A stretch of DNA of 44,247 bases from JAWLBR01 sp041687495 (GCA_041687495.1 JAWLBR010000014.1:1-44247), one strand, 5' to 3'. Numbered from the stretch's first letter, positions 1 through 8,663 are shown. Numbers and translations: made by a program. The notes: generated from the letters alone by a model not told the origin.

Positions 1-562
1 CCAGCTTGGGCACATCTGTGTAGAATCCGTGGGCATTCCCGATGGCCACCGCAAGAGCATCCACTCCAGTCCTGGCCACAAAATCTGCCGCTTGGTCGGG
101 GTTGGTCATCAGATCTGCCTTGGAGCCGTCTCCCTGGGCTGCCACCCCGACATGGCCCAACTCCGCTTCTACAGCGACCTCTGCCAAGTGGGCAATCTCT
201 GCCACCTTGAGGGTGATCGCAATGTTCTCCTCGTAAGGCAGCTTTGACCCGTCATACATCACCCCGGTATACCCGGCTTGCACGCACTTGACGACCATAT
301 CAAAGCTGGCACCATGGTCAAGATGCAGACAAACTGGCACTTTAGCCTTCCTAGCCAAGGTTAGGCCAACTGCCCCTGATTCCCCCACCCCGAAGTGGGC
401 CTGATGTAAGTCATAGACCAGTAAGATTACCGGGCTGTTCTCAGCTTCAGCAGCCTGAATCACTGCCTGCGCCATCTCGACATTGAAAGCATTGAATGCT
501 CCGACAGCGTATCCCCCTTGTTCTGCCGCACCCAAAATCTCCTTCAAGGTAACTAGACTCAA
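1..562 (-). CDS. Class II ketose-bisphosphate aldolase (FbaA/GatY/KbaY family), 3' part outside window
   Basis: Zinc-dependent class II aldolase, which cleaves fructose- or tagatose-1,6-bisphosphate into dihydroxyacetone phosphate and glyceraldehyde-3-phosphate in the cytoplasm. The 187 visible residues start SLVTLKEIL and include GAFNAFN (21-27), the catalytic/metal segment HLDHGAS (80-86, D82 and H83) and EAELGHVG (132-139, E134 as metal ligand), as in GatY/KbaY. The start is TTG at 560-562: GGAGG lies 9 bases upstream, and the nearby ATG is out of frame and hits a stop after three codons. The frame stays open to base 1, so the C-terminal third is missing. It follows a PfkB-type sugar kinase by 67 bases, which suggests a kinase-aldolase pair for a ketose phosphate. 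The sequence does not separate fructose- from tagatose-bisphosphate specificity. Confidence 0.9.
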   Translation of the reverse strand, partial: MSLVTLKEILGAAEQGGYAVGAFNAFNVEMAQAVIQAAEAENSPVILLVYDLHQAHFGVGESGAVGLTLARKAKVPVCLHLDHGASFDMVVKCVQAGYTGVMYDGSKLPYEENIAITLKVAEIAHLAEVAVEAELGHVGVAAQGDGSKADLMTNPDQAADFVARTGVDALAVAIGNAHGFYTDVPKL

Positions 563-629
563 CTCTCCATTCCTCCGATCAATCACAATAGACTGCTAAA
601 CCGACAACTGGACAAGACAGACTCCAACC

Positions 630-1577
630 TTAAGAACCAGTAGAACGCCACTGCTGAGGGCACTGCTGCTGCAGGAAGGCCATCGTCTCCGCAAGAGTCG
701 GGATACCCGCCCGTCCGCCAAGCTTGCGCACTTTCAGGCCAGCGACGGCACTGGCAAACTGTGCCGCTGCCATCATCCCAAACCCATGCAACTTGCCAAC
801 TATGTAGGCACCGTGAAAAACATCGCCGCATCCCGTCGTATCGACGACTGGGCTCACAGCAAACGCCGGTACCATCCCAGACACCTCACGGCTGGCACAG
901 GCACATCCCTGCTCAGCCAAAGTGATAATCACTTCCTTCGGACCTATCTCGAGCAAGGACTTGGCCACCTCCAGGGGCGAACGCCCTTGAGCCACCTCTT
1001 CGTAGAAAAAGCGGGATGTAATCAGAATGTCCACCAAGGGCAGCAGCTCCCCCATTCCCCGGGCTCCCGTAGCATCCATCACCACAGGAACTCCAGCCTG
1101 TCTGGCCACTTTTGCGGCAGCGACGGAGGCTTGCATCTCATTCCCATCAACGTGTAGGTACTTGGTGTTTCGGATTACGTCAAGGTTGAGCTCTTCCGGT
1201 GCCACTGGCGCCGCTGTCTTATTACCTATGACAAATGCCCGATCACCGCTGGACTCTTCCACCAAGCAAACCACGAAACTCGAGGTAGCCCCTGGTCTAA
1301 CCACCATGTGCCGGGTGTCGACCCCAAACCTGGCGAAGTCATCCAGAATGAAATCTCCAGAGGCATCGTCCCCAACCACTCCCACAAACGCCGCCTGCGC
1401 GCCCAGTCGGCTGGCTGCGACTGTGGCGGTGGCTGCGGGGCCACCCCCCTGCTGGCTGGAGTCTGACATGCCCACACTGGACTCAAATTGGGGAATATGT
1501 GGAACAACAGCTAGATAGTCGTGCGTACACAGTCCCAAACCAACCACGTCATATCTCACCCGTGTCTCAGCGGCCAC
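630..1577 (-). CDS. PfkB/ribokinase-family carbohydrate kinase
   Basis: ATP-dependent sugar kinase of 315 aa, the usual PfkB length. N-terminal substrate-side motif GGGPAATATVAASRLGA (44-60). C-terminal signature DTTGCGDVFHGAY (246-258), with D252 as the expected catalytic base and the Gly-rich anion hole before it. The exact sugar cannot be read from the sequence; the aldolase downstream suggests a fructose-6-P- or tagatose-6-P-like substrate. The start is GTG at 1575-1577. The only strong Shine-Dalgarno sequence (AGGAGG) is about 21 bases upstream with no other usable start between, so initiation may be weak or at a non-standard codon. It probably shares a transcript with the nuclease gene upstream, since no terminator lies between. 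Confidence 0.9.
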   Translation of the reverse strand: MAAETRVRYDVVGLGLCTHDYLAVVPHIPQFESSVGMSDSSQQGGGPAATATVAASRLGAQAAFVGVVGDDASGDFILDDFARFGVDTRHMVVRPGATSSFVVCLVEESSGDRAFVIGNKTAAPVAPEELNLDVIRNTKYLHVDGNEMQASVAAAKVARQAGVPVVMDATGARGMGELLPLVDILITSRFFYEEVAQGRSPLEVAKSLLEIGPKEVIITLAEQGCACASREVSGMVPAFAVSPVVDTTGCGDVFHGAYIVGKLHGFGMMAAAQFASAVAGLKVRKLGGRAGIPTLAETMAFLQQQCPQQWRSTGS

Positions 1578-1643
1578 CTGTGCCTTGACCGCCTCTGCCC
1601 TCCTTTGCCGATCTGCTTGTTGCTACAGTTCAGCATTGGGCCA

Positions 1644-2066
1644 CTATCCCCTCTTATCTGGTAATTGCCGCAGGTAACGTTCGGCCAATATCAGCGCAAC
1701 GTAGTCATCATATGGCTCCGGGGGCGTCTGCAGGGAAACGGGCCAGAGCCTTCTCCAGCCGCTGCGGTGCTGTAGCAGATACCGCCGCCGCGCCAGATCG
1801 CTGGTCCGATGCTCGTCAACCAGTACAATCTGATCCACTAGTTCGTCGACGCCCGCTTGACTGAGCAGTTGGCGAAACTGCTTGGAACCAGTCCTGTCCC
1901 CCATCAAGACTAGATCCACTCCAAACTCAGGAATGCACCCCATAATTCGGCTCACCAGCTTACCAGCCGGGACAATTTCCTTCACCAGAATCTGACCTGT
2001 CTCAGTCACTACTACCAGTCCACATTTGTCTGTTCCTGGATCAACTGCCAGAATAGCCAAAGTCAT
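1644..2066 (-). CDS. RNase H-fold nuclease/resolvase-like protein (YqgF/RuvC-like)
   Basis: Small 140-aa protein opening with AILAVDPGTDKCGLVVV, the first strand of an RNase H fold with the metal-binding Asp (D9) in DPGT as in RuvC/YqgF. A Glu/Asp-containing middle and a late PYDDYVALILAERYL segment (about 118-132) would supply the remaining acidic residues. Family members act on Holliday junctions or in pre-16S rRNA maturation; which applies here is unknown. It is shorter and more divergent than canonical RuvC (about 165 aa). It is the first gene after the ompM terminator and may head the unit that continues into the sugar kinase. The ATG start has only a modest ribosome site (AAGTGAGGG). 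Confidence 0.65.
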   Translation of the reverse strand: MTLAILAVDPGTDKCGLVVVTETGQILVKEIVPAGKLVSRIMGCIPEFGVDLVLMGDRTGSKQFRQLLSQAGVDELVDQIVLVDEHRTSDLARRRYLLQHRSGWRRLWPVSLQTPPEPYDDYVALILAERYLRQLPDKRG

Positions 2067-2096
2067 CCCTCACTTACCCTTTGGAACCTATCATGT

Positions 2097-2130
2097 GAAA
2101 AAGCCCCTGGGTGTACTACCCAGAGGCTTT
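2097..2130 (-). terminator. Rho-independent terminator of ompM
   Basis: A 13-bp stem (arms 2118-2130 and 2100-2112, one G-U pair, loop AGTAC) followed on the minus strand by a run of T. It sits 20 bases after the ompM stop. Confidence 0.9.
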
Positions 2131-2151
2131 CGATATTCGCTGCAAGTCAAA

Positions 2152-4008
2152 CTAGAACTTAACCTTGACGGCACCGTTGAAGTCATAAGCGGTGTCATCG
2201 TCAGACCATTGCACTTTCTTAGCACCACCGATGATGACGTCTACGCTGTCGTCGATAACCGGAACGGTCAGCTCGAGAGCGGTCTTGGTCTCACCTTGCC
2301 CATCGCGAGCACCATCTTCATCCTTTGTCCAGTCCAAAGCCATCGTGGCAAAGCTCAGATCCAGGTCAAAACCGGTCTCCCAAACGGTAGACTCAGGCTT
2401 GCCGTTGGTGTAACCGTAGGCAACACTGGTGCTGAGGTTGTCCAACAAAAACTTGTCCAAGGACAGAGTGAACTTGGTGGTATCAAATCCATCGTCGGTC
2501 AGAGCCAGGGACTTCTCCGCATCAAACCCGGCAGGAAGACCAAACATGCTAAAGTCTTTACCTAAGCCGAAGTTGAACTCAGCGTTACCACCATCACCTT
2601 TGAGAACCTCGGTGGACTGAACCAACTCACCATACCAATCCAGGCCGACAAACTCCATGTCCTCAGCCCGAACCTTGAGCTCAACCGAAGTGGTGTCCGC
2701 AGCATCCCGGTCAAACTTGCCAGTCAAAGTGCTGCTGGCTTTCAAGGTGGCGACCTTCGTCGGCACGGTAGCCTCAAGGGTAGCCTTCTGAGTGAAGGAC
2801 TTGGTGCTGCCAGCATCATAGTCGCCGGTTGAAGCGTACTTGCTCTCCAAAGAACCGCCAAAGCGGACTTTGTTCAAGCTATCGTTGAGAGCGGCCAGTT
2901 GAGCGCTCTCCAAATCAGCAACCCGGGCCTCCAGGTCTGCGATTTGAGCAGATTGAGCAATGTTCTCATTCCAGTTATCCTCAGTATCCCGTTGCAGATC
3001 GCTGACTTGCTTCTCTACACCGGCTAGCTTAGCATCTTGAGCAGCATTAGCAGCGGTGAGTTCCTCGATCTTGGCGGTGTTGGCAGTAACGGTGGTCTCT
3101 AGGCCTGCAACTCGATCGTACAGCTTCGAGAACACAGTCTCCAGATTCTTCAGCCGAATGCCAATGACATCGAGCTCATCGCGGAACTCAGCGTTCATCG
3201 CGGCCATCTCAGCACCTAGAGCCTCGACCTCAGACTCGATGTAAGCCTTCACTGTGTCGACGTCACCCTCAAGGGCAGCGACGGCAGCCTTAACCCGAGT
3301 CATCTCGCTGGTGTTCTTGGTACCAAGACCAAAGGCAGCAGCGGCCTTGTCGCCAGCGGCTTTAGCGGCAGCGGCAGCGGCGTCAGCACTCTTTTGAGCA
3401 GCGTCAGCCTTAGCAGTTGCATCCTCAGCAGCCAGTTCAGCAGAAGTAGCGGCAAAGACAAGGTGATCCATGTCTGCGTCAAACTGCTTGACCAATTGCT
3501 CAGCCTCGCCAGCCAACTGTTGAGCAACAAAGTCGGCCAAAACAGCCTTGGCCTCTTCAGTCAGCTCGAAAGGCTTCTCGACCACAGTGGTCTCGATGAC
3601 TTGGCGAACTGGCTTCTCGATAACTCTCTCAACCACGGTGTTCTCTGGCTTCTCAGCCAGCTGCTTGCGCAGACCGGCCAACTGCTTGTCCAACTCAGCA
3701 GAAACCTCAGCAAAAATGTCGGCCTTCAGCTCGTCGCTGGTACCGGCAAAACGATCATCAATCCAGATTTCCATGCGATCCATAACCCGAGCAAAAACCA
3801 TAGCCATCTCATAGCGGGTGAACTGGCGCTGACCACCAAAGCTTCCGTCAGGATAGCCAACGATCAGCCCAGCAGCAGCCAACTTGGTGATGGAATCATA
3901 TGCCCAATGGTCTGCAGGTACATCGCTAAACGGGCTGGCGGCAAATCCCGGAGCTGCCATAGCCCAAAGCATTAGCACGATAAGTAGGGCTGTTACTCTT
4001 TGTTTCAT
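2152..4008 (-). CDS. ompM: OmpM-type SLH-domain outer-membrane porin
   Basis: Major outer-membrane protein of diderm Firmicutes, 618 aa. Order: signal peptide (1-24, ending GFAA), one SLH domain (26-80; FSDVPADHWAYDSI, GYPDGSFGG, TRYEMA) that binds peptidoglycan-linked polymer, a long Ala/Glu-rich coiled coil (about 90-370), then a C-terminal beta barrel (about 380-618) ending in VKVKF, with the aromatic last residue expected of a BamA substrate. The protein should span the periplasm and tether the outer membrane to the cell wall. The ATG follows a GGGGGG ribosome site. It has its own terminator and a roughly 480-base leader, so it is probably expressed alone and strongly. Family known from Negativicutes, Halanaerobiales and Limnochordia. 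Confidence 0.9.
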   Translation of the reverse strand: MKQRVTALLIVLMLWAMAAPGFAASPFSDVPADHWAYDSITKLAAAGLIVGYPDGSFGGQRQFTRYEMAMVFARVMDRMEIWIDDRFAGTSDELKADIFAEVSAELDKQLAGLRKQLAEKPENTVVERVIEKPVRQVIETTVVEKPFELTEEAKAVLADFVAQQLAGEAEQLVKQFDADMDHLVFAATSAELAAEDATAKADAAQKSADAAAAAAKAAGDKAAAAFGLGTKNTSEMTRVKAAVAALEGDVDTVKAYIESEVEALGAEMAAMNAEFRDELDVIGIRLKNLETVFSKLYDRVAGLETTVTANTAKIEELTAANAAQDAKLAGVEKQVSDLQRDTEDNWNENIAQSAQIADLEARVADLESAQLAALNDSLNKVRFGGSLESKYASTGDYDAGSTKSFTQKATLEATVPTKVATLKASSTLTGKFDRDAADTTSVELKVRAEDMEFVGLDWYGELVQSTEVLKGDGGNAEFNFGLGKDFSMFGLPAGFDAEKSLALTDDGFDTTKFTLSLDKFLLDNLSTSVAYGYTNGKPESTVWETGFDLDLSFATMALDWTKDEDGARDGQGETKTALELTVPVIDDSVDVIIGGAKKVQWSDDDTAYDFNGAVKVKF

Positions 4009-4150
4009 TCCGTTTCCCCCCTGGTTGTTCTTGTGTATCTCATCTCAAGGCAGAATCAATGGCGCCAAGCCATCTAGCCGATTGGCGTAGCAAGAACTAC
4101 CTTGAGTAAATCGCCTTTTCCAGTGCAGTAGTGGTCACAACCTGGGATCG

Positions 4151-4161
4151 GCACCTCCTTT
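4151..4161 (-). promoter_or_regulatory. Isolated consensus Shine-Dalgarno sequence in ompM leader
   Basis: AAAGGAGGTGC on the minus strand matches the 16S rRNA tail over ten bases. No ATG follows at 5-10 bases; an ATC does, and a GTG 15 bases on would give only VTTTALEKAIYSR before a stop. It may be a ribosome standby site, a leader peptide with a rare start, or chance. Confidence 0.35.
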
Positions 4162-4182
4162 CGAACCACCCGCACCAAGGAC

Positions 4183-4227
4183 TTAGATAGAGACACTCTT
4201 CATGAAAGACTTTCTGGTACAACCCAT
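4183..4227 (-). CDS. Candidate 14-aa leader peptide upstream of ompM
   Basis: ATG preceded by AGGGAGG at ideal spacing encodes MGCTRKSFMKSVSI and a TAA. It is too short to judge by homology. Its place about 175 bases upstream of ompM and its strong ribosome site suggest either a regulatory leader peptide or an accidental ORF in the untranslated leader. Confidence 0.35.
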   Translation of the reverse strand: MGCTRKSFMKSVSI

Positions 4228-4432
4228 AAATTCCTCCCTGAGTTAGGGATCTTTTTCTCCCTGACACCGCCTATCAGCTTGGGAAAATTTGCGTTGGTAT
4301 CCCTTCCCCCAGAGATGTTTACTTTGAGGATATTTCGCTGCTGCCAGTGCAGATCCTTGTGTCTTAGTACAGGAATTCACAAGATAATGCTCTGGACCTA
4401 TACCCTCCATAGAGAGCCCAAGAAGCACCAAA

Positions 4433-4465
4433 GCGAAAGCCTGTCCCAATTGGACAAACCTTCGC
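4433..4465 (-). terminator. Strong hairpin after the SLH-domain gene
   Basis: A 14-bp stem including three G-U pairs (arms 4452-4465 and 4433-4446), loop of five, 25 bases after the upstream gene's stop. Only a short TTT follows, so termination may be partial and some ompM transcription could come from upstream. Confidence 0.55.
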
Positions 4466-4490
4466 TTGGCGAGAACTTCCAGGTTAGTTA

Positions 4491-5285
4491 CTACCCTTGC
4501 ATTTGCCAGACTGGCTTTGCCACTTCGATGACCCAAACTTCCAGACCCGGCGAGATCAGGGCGGCCCCCAACCTCGGACCTAATGTGTCACCGCTTACCC
4601 CGATCCGGCTGGCACCCAGACTACCAAATACGGCTCGGTCTACTGTTTCGGGTTGAGGAGAATCTGGCTCCAATGACCACGGCCAAGAGCTGGCCGAAAT
4701 CTCGATGGACTCCCCACCGCTTGTCTCCGCCTGTGGCGAAGCAGGGAGCATATGGTGCACTGAAGCCGGGAACAACCCCAGCAGCTCCATCTCTTGCCGC
4801 AGTTCAACGGTAAGTTCAGTCAGAGCATCGGCGGCTCGAGCAGCCGACTGCCGGGCCGATGCCACTTGAGTCGAGGTCTGCACGCCACCAAAGGCCTGCC
4901 TTTGGCTGGTCAGTGCATAGTTGAAGATCTGTTCCCATAAAGACCGATCCATCACTGCCAGCGCCTGATCCAGACCATGTGCAGCGCCAGTCGGCCCTTG
5001 CAACAACGCACGTTCGATGGTCAGCCGCTGCTGTTGATCCAGTCGTTCATGGACTCGCCCTACGATCAAAGCCGCCTCGTACCGGGACAACTGCAATTTG
5101 CCTAGCAGCGCCTCACCATTCTGGTATTCCTCTATTAGGCCAGCATCAACTAAGCTTGCCAAGCTCTCATACACCCAGTGATCAGGCGGTAGATCCGAAA
5201 ACGACTCGCCCGCTTCAACAGCTGGAATAAAGACCAGTGATAACAACAAAATCAGGATCATCACCCGATGGTAGCGCAGCACCAA
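4491..5285 (-). CDS. SLH-domain envelope protein without a barrel
   Basis: 264 aa. Signal peptide (about 1-25, hydrophobic LILLLSLVFIPAVEA), one SLH domain (28-80; FSDLPPDHWVYESL, LSRYEAALIVGR), a helical middle (about 80-170) and a low-complexity Pro/Ser tail with a short hydrophobic end. It lacks the C-terminal beta barrel of its neighbour OmpM. It should bind the cell wall from the periplasm; its partner is unknown. The start is TTG (5283-5285) or the adjacent GTG, both just after GGGGGG; the ATG at codon 9 has no ribosome site. It lies 55 bases downstream of the DUF3084 gene, in the LPS-export unit that begins with lptB. Confidence 0.75.
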   Translation of the reverse strand: MVLRYHRVMILILLLSLVFIPAVEAGESFSDLPPDHWVYESLASLVDAGLIEEYQNGEALLGKLQLSRYEAALIVGRVHERLDQQQRLTIERALLQGPTGAAHGLDQALAVMDRSLWEQIFNYALTSQRQAFGGVQTSTQVASARQSAARAADALTELTVELRQEMELLGLFPASVHHMLPASPQAETSGGESIEISASSWPWSLEPDSPQPETVDRAVFGSLGASRIGVSGDTLGPRLGAALISPGLEVWVIEVAKPVWQMQG

Positions 5286-5340
5286 AAACCCCCCTCACAC
5301 TTAAGGTTAGCTGGCAATCGGGCACAACAATCTTGCACCA

Positions 5341-6843
5341 TTACTTGTCATCAGTTTCTTCTACCGGCTTGACCAATAGCTCGATGGTCATAGGTCCTAC
5401 CCCAGTCCAAATGTTGTGAGCTGCCACAGCTTGAATCTGTACCGGGCCTTTGTGCATCCGAACTTCCCGCAGTGTTGCGATAAACTCATCTCCCGGCAGA
5501 GCGGTTCCCAGTGTTCCATCTTCGTAAGTGACCATCCCTCGGGCAATGCCAATCTCGCCGATCTCGCTCAGCATCTCAGCAATCTCATCCTCAACACTGA
5601 GGCTCCGTTCTGACAGATCGATGTCCCGGGTCAGGATGACCTCTCCCTTACGATAGATCAGAGTGTTGGGTAGATAAACCAGGCGGACCTCAACAGGCTC
5701 TCCCGCCAAGGTATTAGTTGAGGCCAATGCTCTGACCACATACTTACCTTCTGCGGTAGACAAGTATTCAGCCACCTCTTGGAGATGATCGTTGTCAATG
5801 ATAAGGGCAGCTTTCGAGGTTGACTGCCGCATGGCACCCCTGCGCAACGCTTGCTGGTTGGCCTGGTTGAGAAATGCGATAATCTCCTGACGTGCTTGGT
5901 CTACATCAATCCCGCCATCGATCACTGTGGCCAGCAGAATCTCATTGGCTTGGTACACAAAATTGCCGGATTTGATTCTCTCCAACTCGGTCTGCTTTTC
6001 CTTAATCAGTTCGTTCTGCCGGGTAACCATTGCGTTGTACTCCTGAGTCAGCGCCTGCATATGGTTCTTCATTTCCTGCTCTGTCTGCTTAAGCTCCTCA
6101 ATTTTGACTTGGAACAGCTGATTGATCTGTTTCATGTCATCTAACCGCTGCTTCTCAATCTCCAGATCGTCCCGAGTATCAGATAAGGCGCCTTCGGTTG
6201 CCGCCAATTCCGCCTTAGTGTCGTTGTATTGCGCCAGCGCCGACTTGTACTGACTCTCAATCTGGCTGTAGGCTTCATCCATAGCCTGGTAATCGCCACT
6301 CAGTCTTTCGTAATCGGACATCGTCGTCTCATAGTCGCTCAGCAGATCCTGATACTTCACTTCAATGTCCTTGGCCTGCTCCTTCGCCGACTCCAATTCT
6401 ACCTTCGCAGCATCCCGCTGTCTGGCCACTTCGAGCATCTGCTGATTCAGATCTTCGTATTCCTCGGTTTTCTGCTCAATCTGATCCGCTAACCGCAGTA
6501 CCTTCTGTTCCTGTGCCAGCAGCTCTTCTTCCACCTGAAGTAAGCGGTTCTGGCTGGCTTGAAACCGGACTTCACTGGTGGCCAGCGCTGTCTGAATCTC
6601 TTTCATATGAAACAGAGCAGTTCTAACATCAGACGAGGCAATAGTCAGCACGCCTAAGGAGGCGGCAGCAATGAAGATGCCGGTAACAATAGTGATGATA
6701 ATCGAGGTGTGTTTGGGGCGCAACCCAAATAGGCTGAGCTTTTTGCGCCCAACCTTCATTCCGATTTTGTCGCCTACGTAGGCGATGGCACCGCCGGCCA
6801 AAACCAGCACCAAAATCAGAGTAATTCCATACACCACTGTCAC
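5341..6843 (-). CDS. DUF3084 family membrane-anchored coiled-coil protein
   Basis: 500 aa. Two transmembrane helices near the N-terminus (about 4-26 and 47-69) are joined by a basic loop with GMKVGRKKLSLFGLRPKHTS. A long coiled coil follows (about 75-300, rich in Gln/Glu/Leu), then a globular C-terminal domain. The domain order matches DUF3084 proteins, which I know from Cyanobacteria and diderm Firmicutes; their function is not established. The GTG start follows AGGAAAGG. The gene lies 18 bases after an LptF/G permease and before an SLH protein, so a role in envelope assembly is a fair inference. Confidence 0.8.
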   Translation of the reverse strand: MTVVYGITLILVLVLAGGAIAYVGDKIGMKVGRKKLSLFGLRPKHTSIIITIVTGIFIAAASLGVLTIASSDVRTALFHMKEIQTALATSEVRFQASQNRLLQVEEELLAQEQKVLRLADQIEQKTEEYEDLNQQMLEVARQRDAAKVELESAKEQAKDIEVKYQDLLSDYETTMSDYERLSGDYQAMDEAYSQIESQYKSALAQYNDTKAELAATEGALSDTRDDLEIEKQRLDDMKQINQLFQVKIEELKQTEQEMKNHMQALTQEYNAMVTRQNELIKEKQTELERIKSGNFVYQANEILLATVIDGGIDVDQARQEIIAFLNQANQQALRRGAMRQSTSKAALIIDNDHLQEVAEYLSTAEGKYVVRALASTNTLAGEPVEVRLVYLPNTLIYRKGEVILTRDIDLSERSLSVEDEIAEMLSEIGEIGIARGMVTYEDGTLGTALPGDEFIATLREVRMHKGPVQIQAVAAHNIWTGVGPMTIELLVKPVEETDDK

Positions 6844-6861
6844 CGCCTTTCCTACCCGCTC

Positions 6862-7947
6862 CTAACGGGCTGAACGTATCACCAAGCCTAATCCCACCAA
6901 CGCCAAGAGGGCATTGGCAACCCACCCGCCGACCAGTGGCGGCAAATAGCCACCTTGGGCCAAAGCTTCACCTGCGGTCATAATCACGTAATAAACGAAA
7001 ATAATAACGACGGATAGGCCAAACCCGATAGAAGTGGCTGATCTATGGGGCTGAATTCCTAAAGGAGCTCCAACAAAAGCAAAGACTAAGCTGGCAAACG
7101 GCATAGCCAGCTTCGAATGCCACTTCACACGAAACTCCCTGACATCCTGGCCTTGACTCTCCAAAATAGAGATATGCTTGGATAATTCCCGAATATTCAT
7201 TTCCTCTGGGTCCTTTTGCGCTCTGACAATTTCCTTGGGCTTTTGCCCTATATCCACTGGCTGTCTACCGCCCTGGAAATGCATGGTCGTAACTTCACCA
7301 TCGGATTGAAAACGATTGGTTACCCCATTTTCCATAAACCAACCAGTTTCGTCCCAGACGATTCTCTCAGCATAGGTGTTTTCAATAGGCTGTCCATTCT
7401 GGAGGGTAACCATCGTCACATCGTGCATCACTTGGGTCTTAGCATCGAACCGAGCCGCGTACAGGAACCAATTCATGACTCCCCGCTCGTGTCTTTTTAG
7501 GATCACGTTCCGGGTGATGGTTGGCATGCTACCTCCGCTGAGCTCTGTCATCAAGACCGTACTGCGTTCATTAGCTGTCGGGACCAGTTTTTCACTAATG
7601 AAGAAGCTGGCGCCCGTGACAAGAAGAGCAATGACCAGAACCGGAGCGATCACCCGATAGAGACTGACTCCTCCGGCCTGCATGGCGATGATCTCACTAG
7701 TAGAAGACAAACGGCTCAGTGACAGCAGCGTTGCCAGCAAAACTGCCATGGGGAAGGTCCAGACAAAGATCTGGGGCAGCTCGTACAGAAAAATTAGTAC
7801 AGCTTTGCCTAAGGGAGCTCCAGACTTGACCACGAAGTTCGCCAAGTCAATCAACTCCGAGCCGACAAAAATGCTGGTAAACGAACTGACGCCAAACACC
7901 ACCGGCCAGAGCGTCTCCTTTGCAATATATCCATCTAGAATTCTCAT
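6862..7947 (-). CDS. lptF/lptG: LptF/LptG-family LPS export permease (copy linked to lptB)
   Basis: 361 aa, YjgP/YjgQ family. LptF and LptG form the membrane part of LptB2FG, which extracts LPS from the inner membrane and pushes it along the Lpt bridge. The opening MRILDGYIAKETLWPVV, three N-terminal hydrophobic segments (about 12-35, 50-75, 98-120), a periplasmic beta-jellyroll middle and three C-terminal segments (about 278-360, with KLAMPFASLVFAFVGAPLG) match the family. The ATG overlaps the lptB stop by 4 bases (7944-7947), which suggests translational coupling. A second family member lies at 23679. I cannot say which is LptF and which is LptG. Confidence 0.9.
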   Translation of the reverse strand: MRILDGYIAKETLWPVVFGVSSFTSIFVGSELIDLANFVVKSGAPLGKAVLIFLYELPQIFVWTFPMAVLLATLLSLSRLSSTSEIIAMQAGGVSLYRVIAPVLVIALLVTGASFFISEKLVPTANERSTVLMTELSGGSMPTITRNVILKRHERGVMNWFLYAARFDAKTQVMHDVTMVTLQNGQPIENTYAERIVWDETGWFMENGVTNRFQSDGEVTTMHFQGGRQPVDIGQKPKEIVRAQKDPEEMNIRELSKHISILESQGQDVREFRVKWHSKLAMPFASLVFAFVGAPLGIQPHRSATSIGFGLSVVIIFVYYVIMTAGEALAQGGYLPPLVGGWVANALLALVGLGLVIRSAR

Positions 7948-8663
7948 AGGCTAAACCGCTCTCCCAGATAAAACTTGCGGGCAATCTCATCGTTGGCAAT
8001 CTGCTCAGAAGACCCCGCCACCAAGATCTGACCCTGGTGTAGGATGTATGCCCGATCAGTAATCGCCAAAGTTTCCCGTACATTGTGGTCGGTAATCAGA
8101 ACCCCAAGGCCCTTCTGCTTGAGATAGGCGACAATCTCTTGAATGTCGGCCACTGCAATCGGGTCAACTCCTGCAAAGGGTTCGTCCAGCAAAATGAACT
8201 CAGGCTCAGCAGCCAGTGCCCGGGCGATCTCCGCCCTCCGCCTTTCTCCCCCCGAGAGCATGAACCCCTTCTGATCCTTGACATGGGTAATATTGAACTC
8301 TTCCATCAACTCACACAAACGCACTTCCTGTTTCCGTTTGTCCAAGCCCATGACTTCAAGAATGGCTCGAATGTTCTCAGCTACGGTCAGCTTGCGAAAA
8401 ATTGAGGCCTCTTGAGGAAGATAACCGATCCCCAGCTTAGCCCTTTGATACATGGGAACCTTGGAGATTTCCTGACCGTCCAAAGTCACTTGGCCGTCAT
8501 TTGGGGTCTCTAACCCCACAATCATATAGAAGGTAGTGGTCTTTCCTGCTCCATTAGGGCCAAGCAGCCCCACTACCTCGCCTCTTTCTACTTCCAAACT
8601 CACCCCATCGACAACCCGCCGGCCACGATATGACTTAACGAGGTCTCTAGCTGCGATAGTCAA
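7944..8663 (-). CDS. lptB: LPS export ABC transporter ATP-binding protein LptB
   Basis: About 240 aa; energises LPS export with LptF/G. Walker A GPNGAGKTTT, Q-loop region GYLPQEASIFRKLT (the LptB version), signature LSGGERRR, Walker B FILLDEPFAGVDP and switch His in ITDHNVRE are all intact. I start it at TTG 8661-8663, nine bases after AGAGGA; a TTG six codons upstream would lie on top of that ribosome site. The product is typical of LptB and shorter than uptake ATPases. It heads the unit lptB, lptF/G, DUF3084, SLH. Confidence 0.95.
   Translation of the reverse strand: MTIAARDLVKSYRGRRVVDGVSLEVERGEVVGLLGPNGAGKTTTFYMIVGLETPNDGQVTLDGQEISKVPMYQRAKLGIGYLPQEASIFRKLTVAENIRAILEVMGLDKRKQEVRLCELMEEFNITHVKDQKGFMLSGGERRRAEIARALAAEPEFILLDEPFAGVDPIAVADIQEIVAYLKQKGLGVLITDHNVRETLAITDRAYILHQGQILVAGSSEQIANDEIARKFYLGERFSL

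Larger units (their letters stand above)
4009..4490. promoter_or_regulatory. Long non-coding leader between the SLH gene and ompM
   Basis: A 482-base stretch without a full-size gene. From upstream to downstream on the minus strand it holds a strong hairpin (4433-4465), a 14-codon ORF with a very good Shine-Dalgarno sequence (4183-4227), and a second near-perfect anti-16S sequence AAAGGAGGTGC (4151-4161) about 145 bases before the ompM ATG, with no normal start codon at usual spacing. The ompM ribosome site GGGGGG lies just before 4008. I could not identify a convincing -35/-10 pair. Confidence 0.5.

Noticed and set aside
1027..1518. Long plus-strand open frame opposite the sugar kinase.
   Set aside because: Antisense of a clear PfkB gene, no ribosome site, Ser/Thr/Pro-rich composition typical of a shadow frame. 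The same holds for the other plus-strand frames in the window.
4243..4536. A 97-codon minus-strand frame in the ompM leader.
   Set aside because: It overlaps the end of the SLH gene, has no ribosome site and contains the 14-bp hairpin; no family resemblance.
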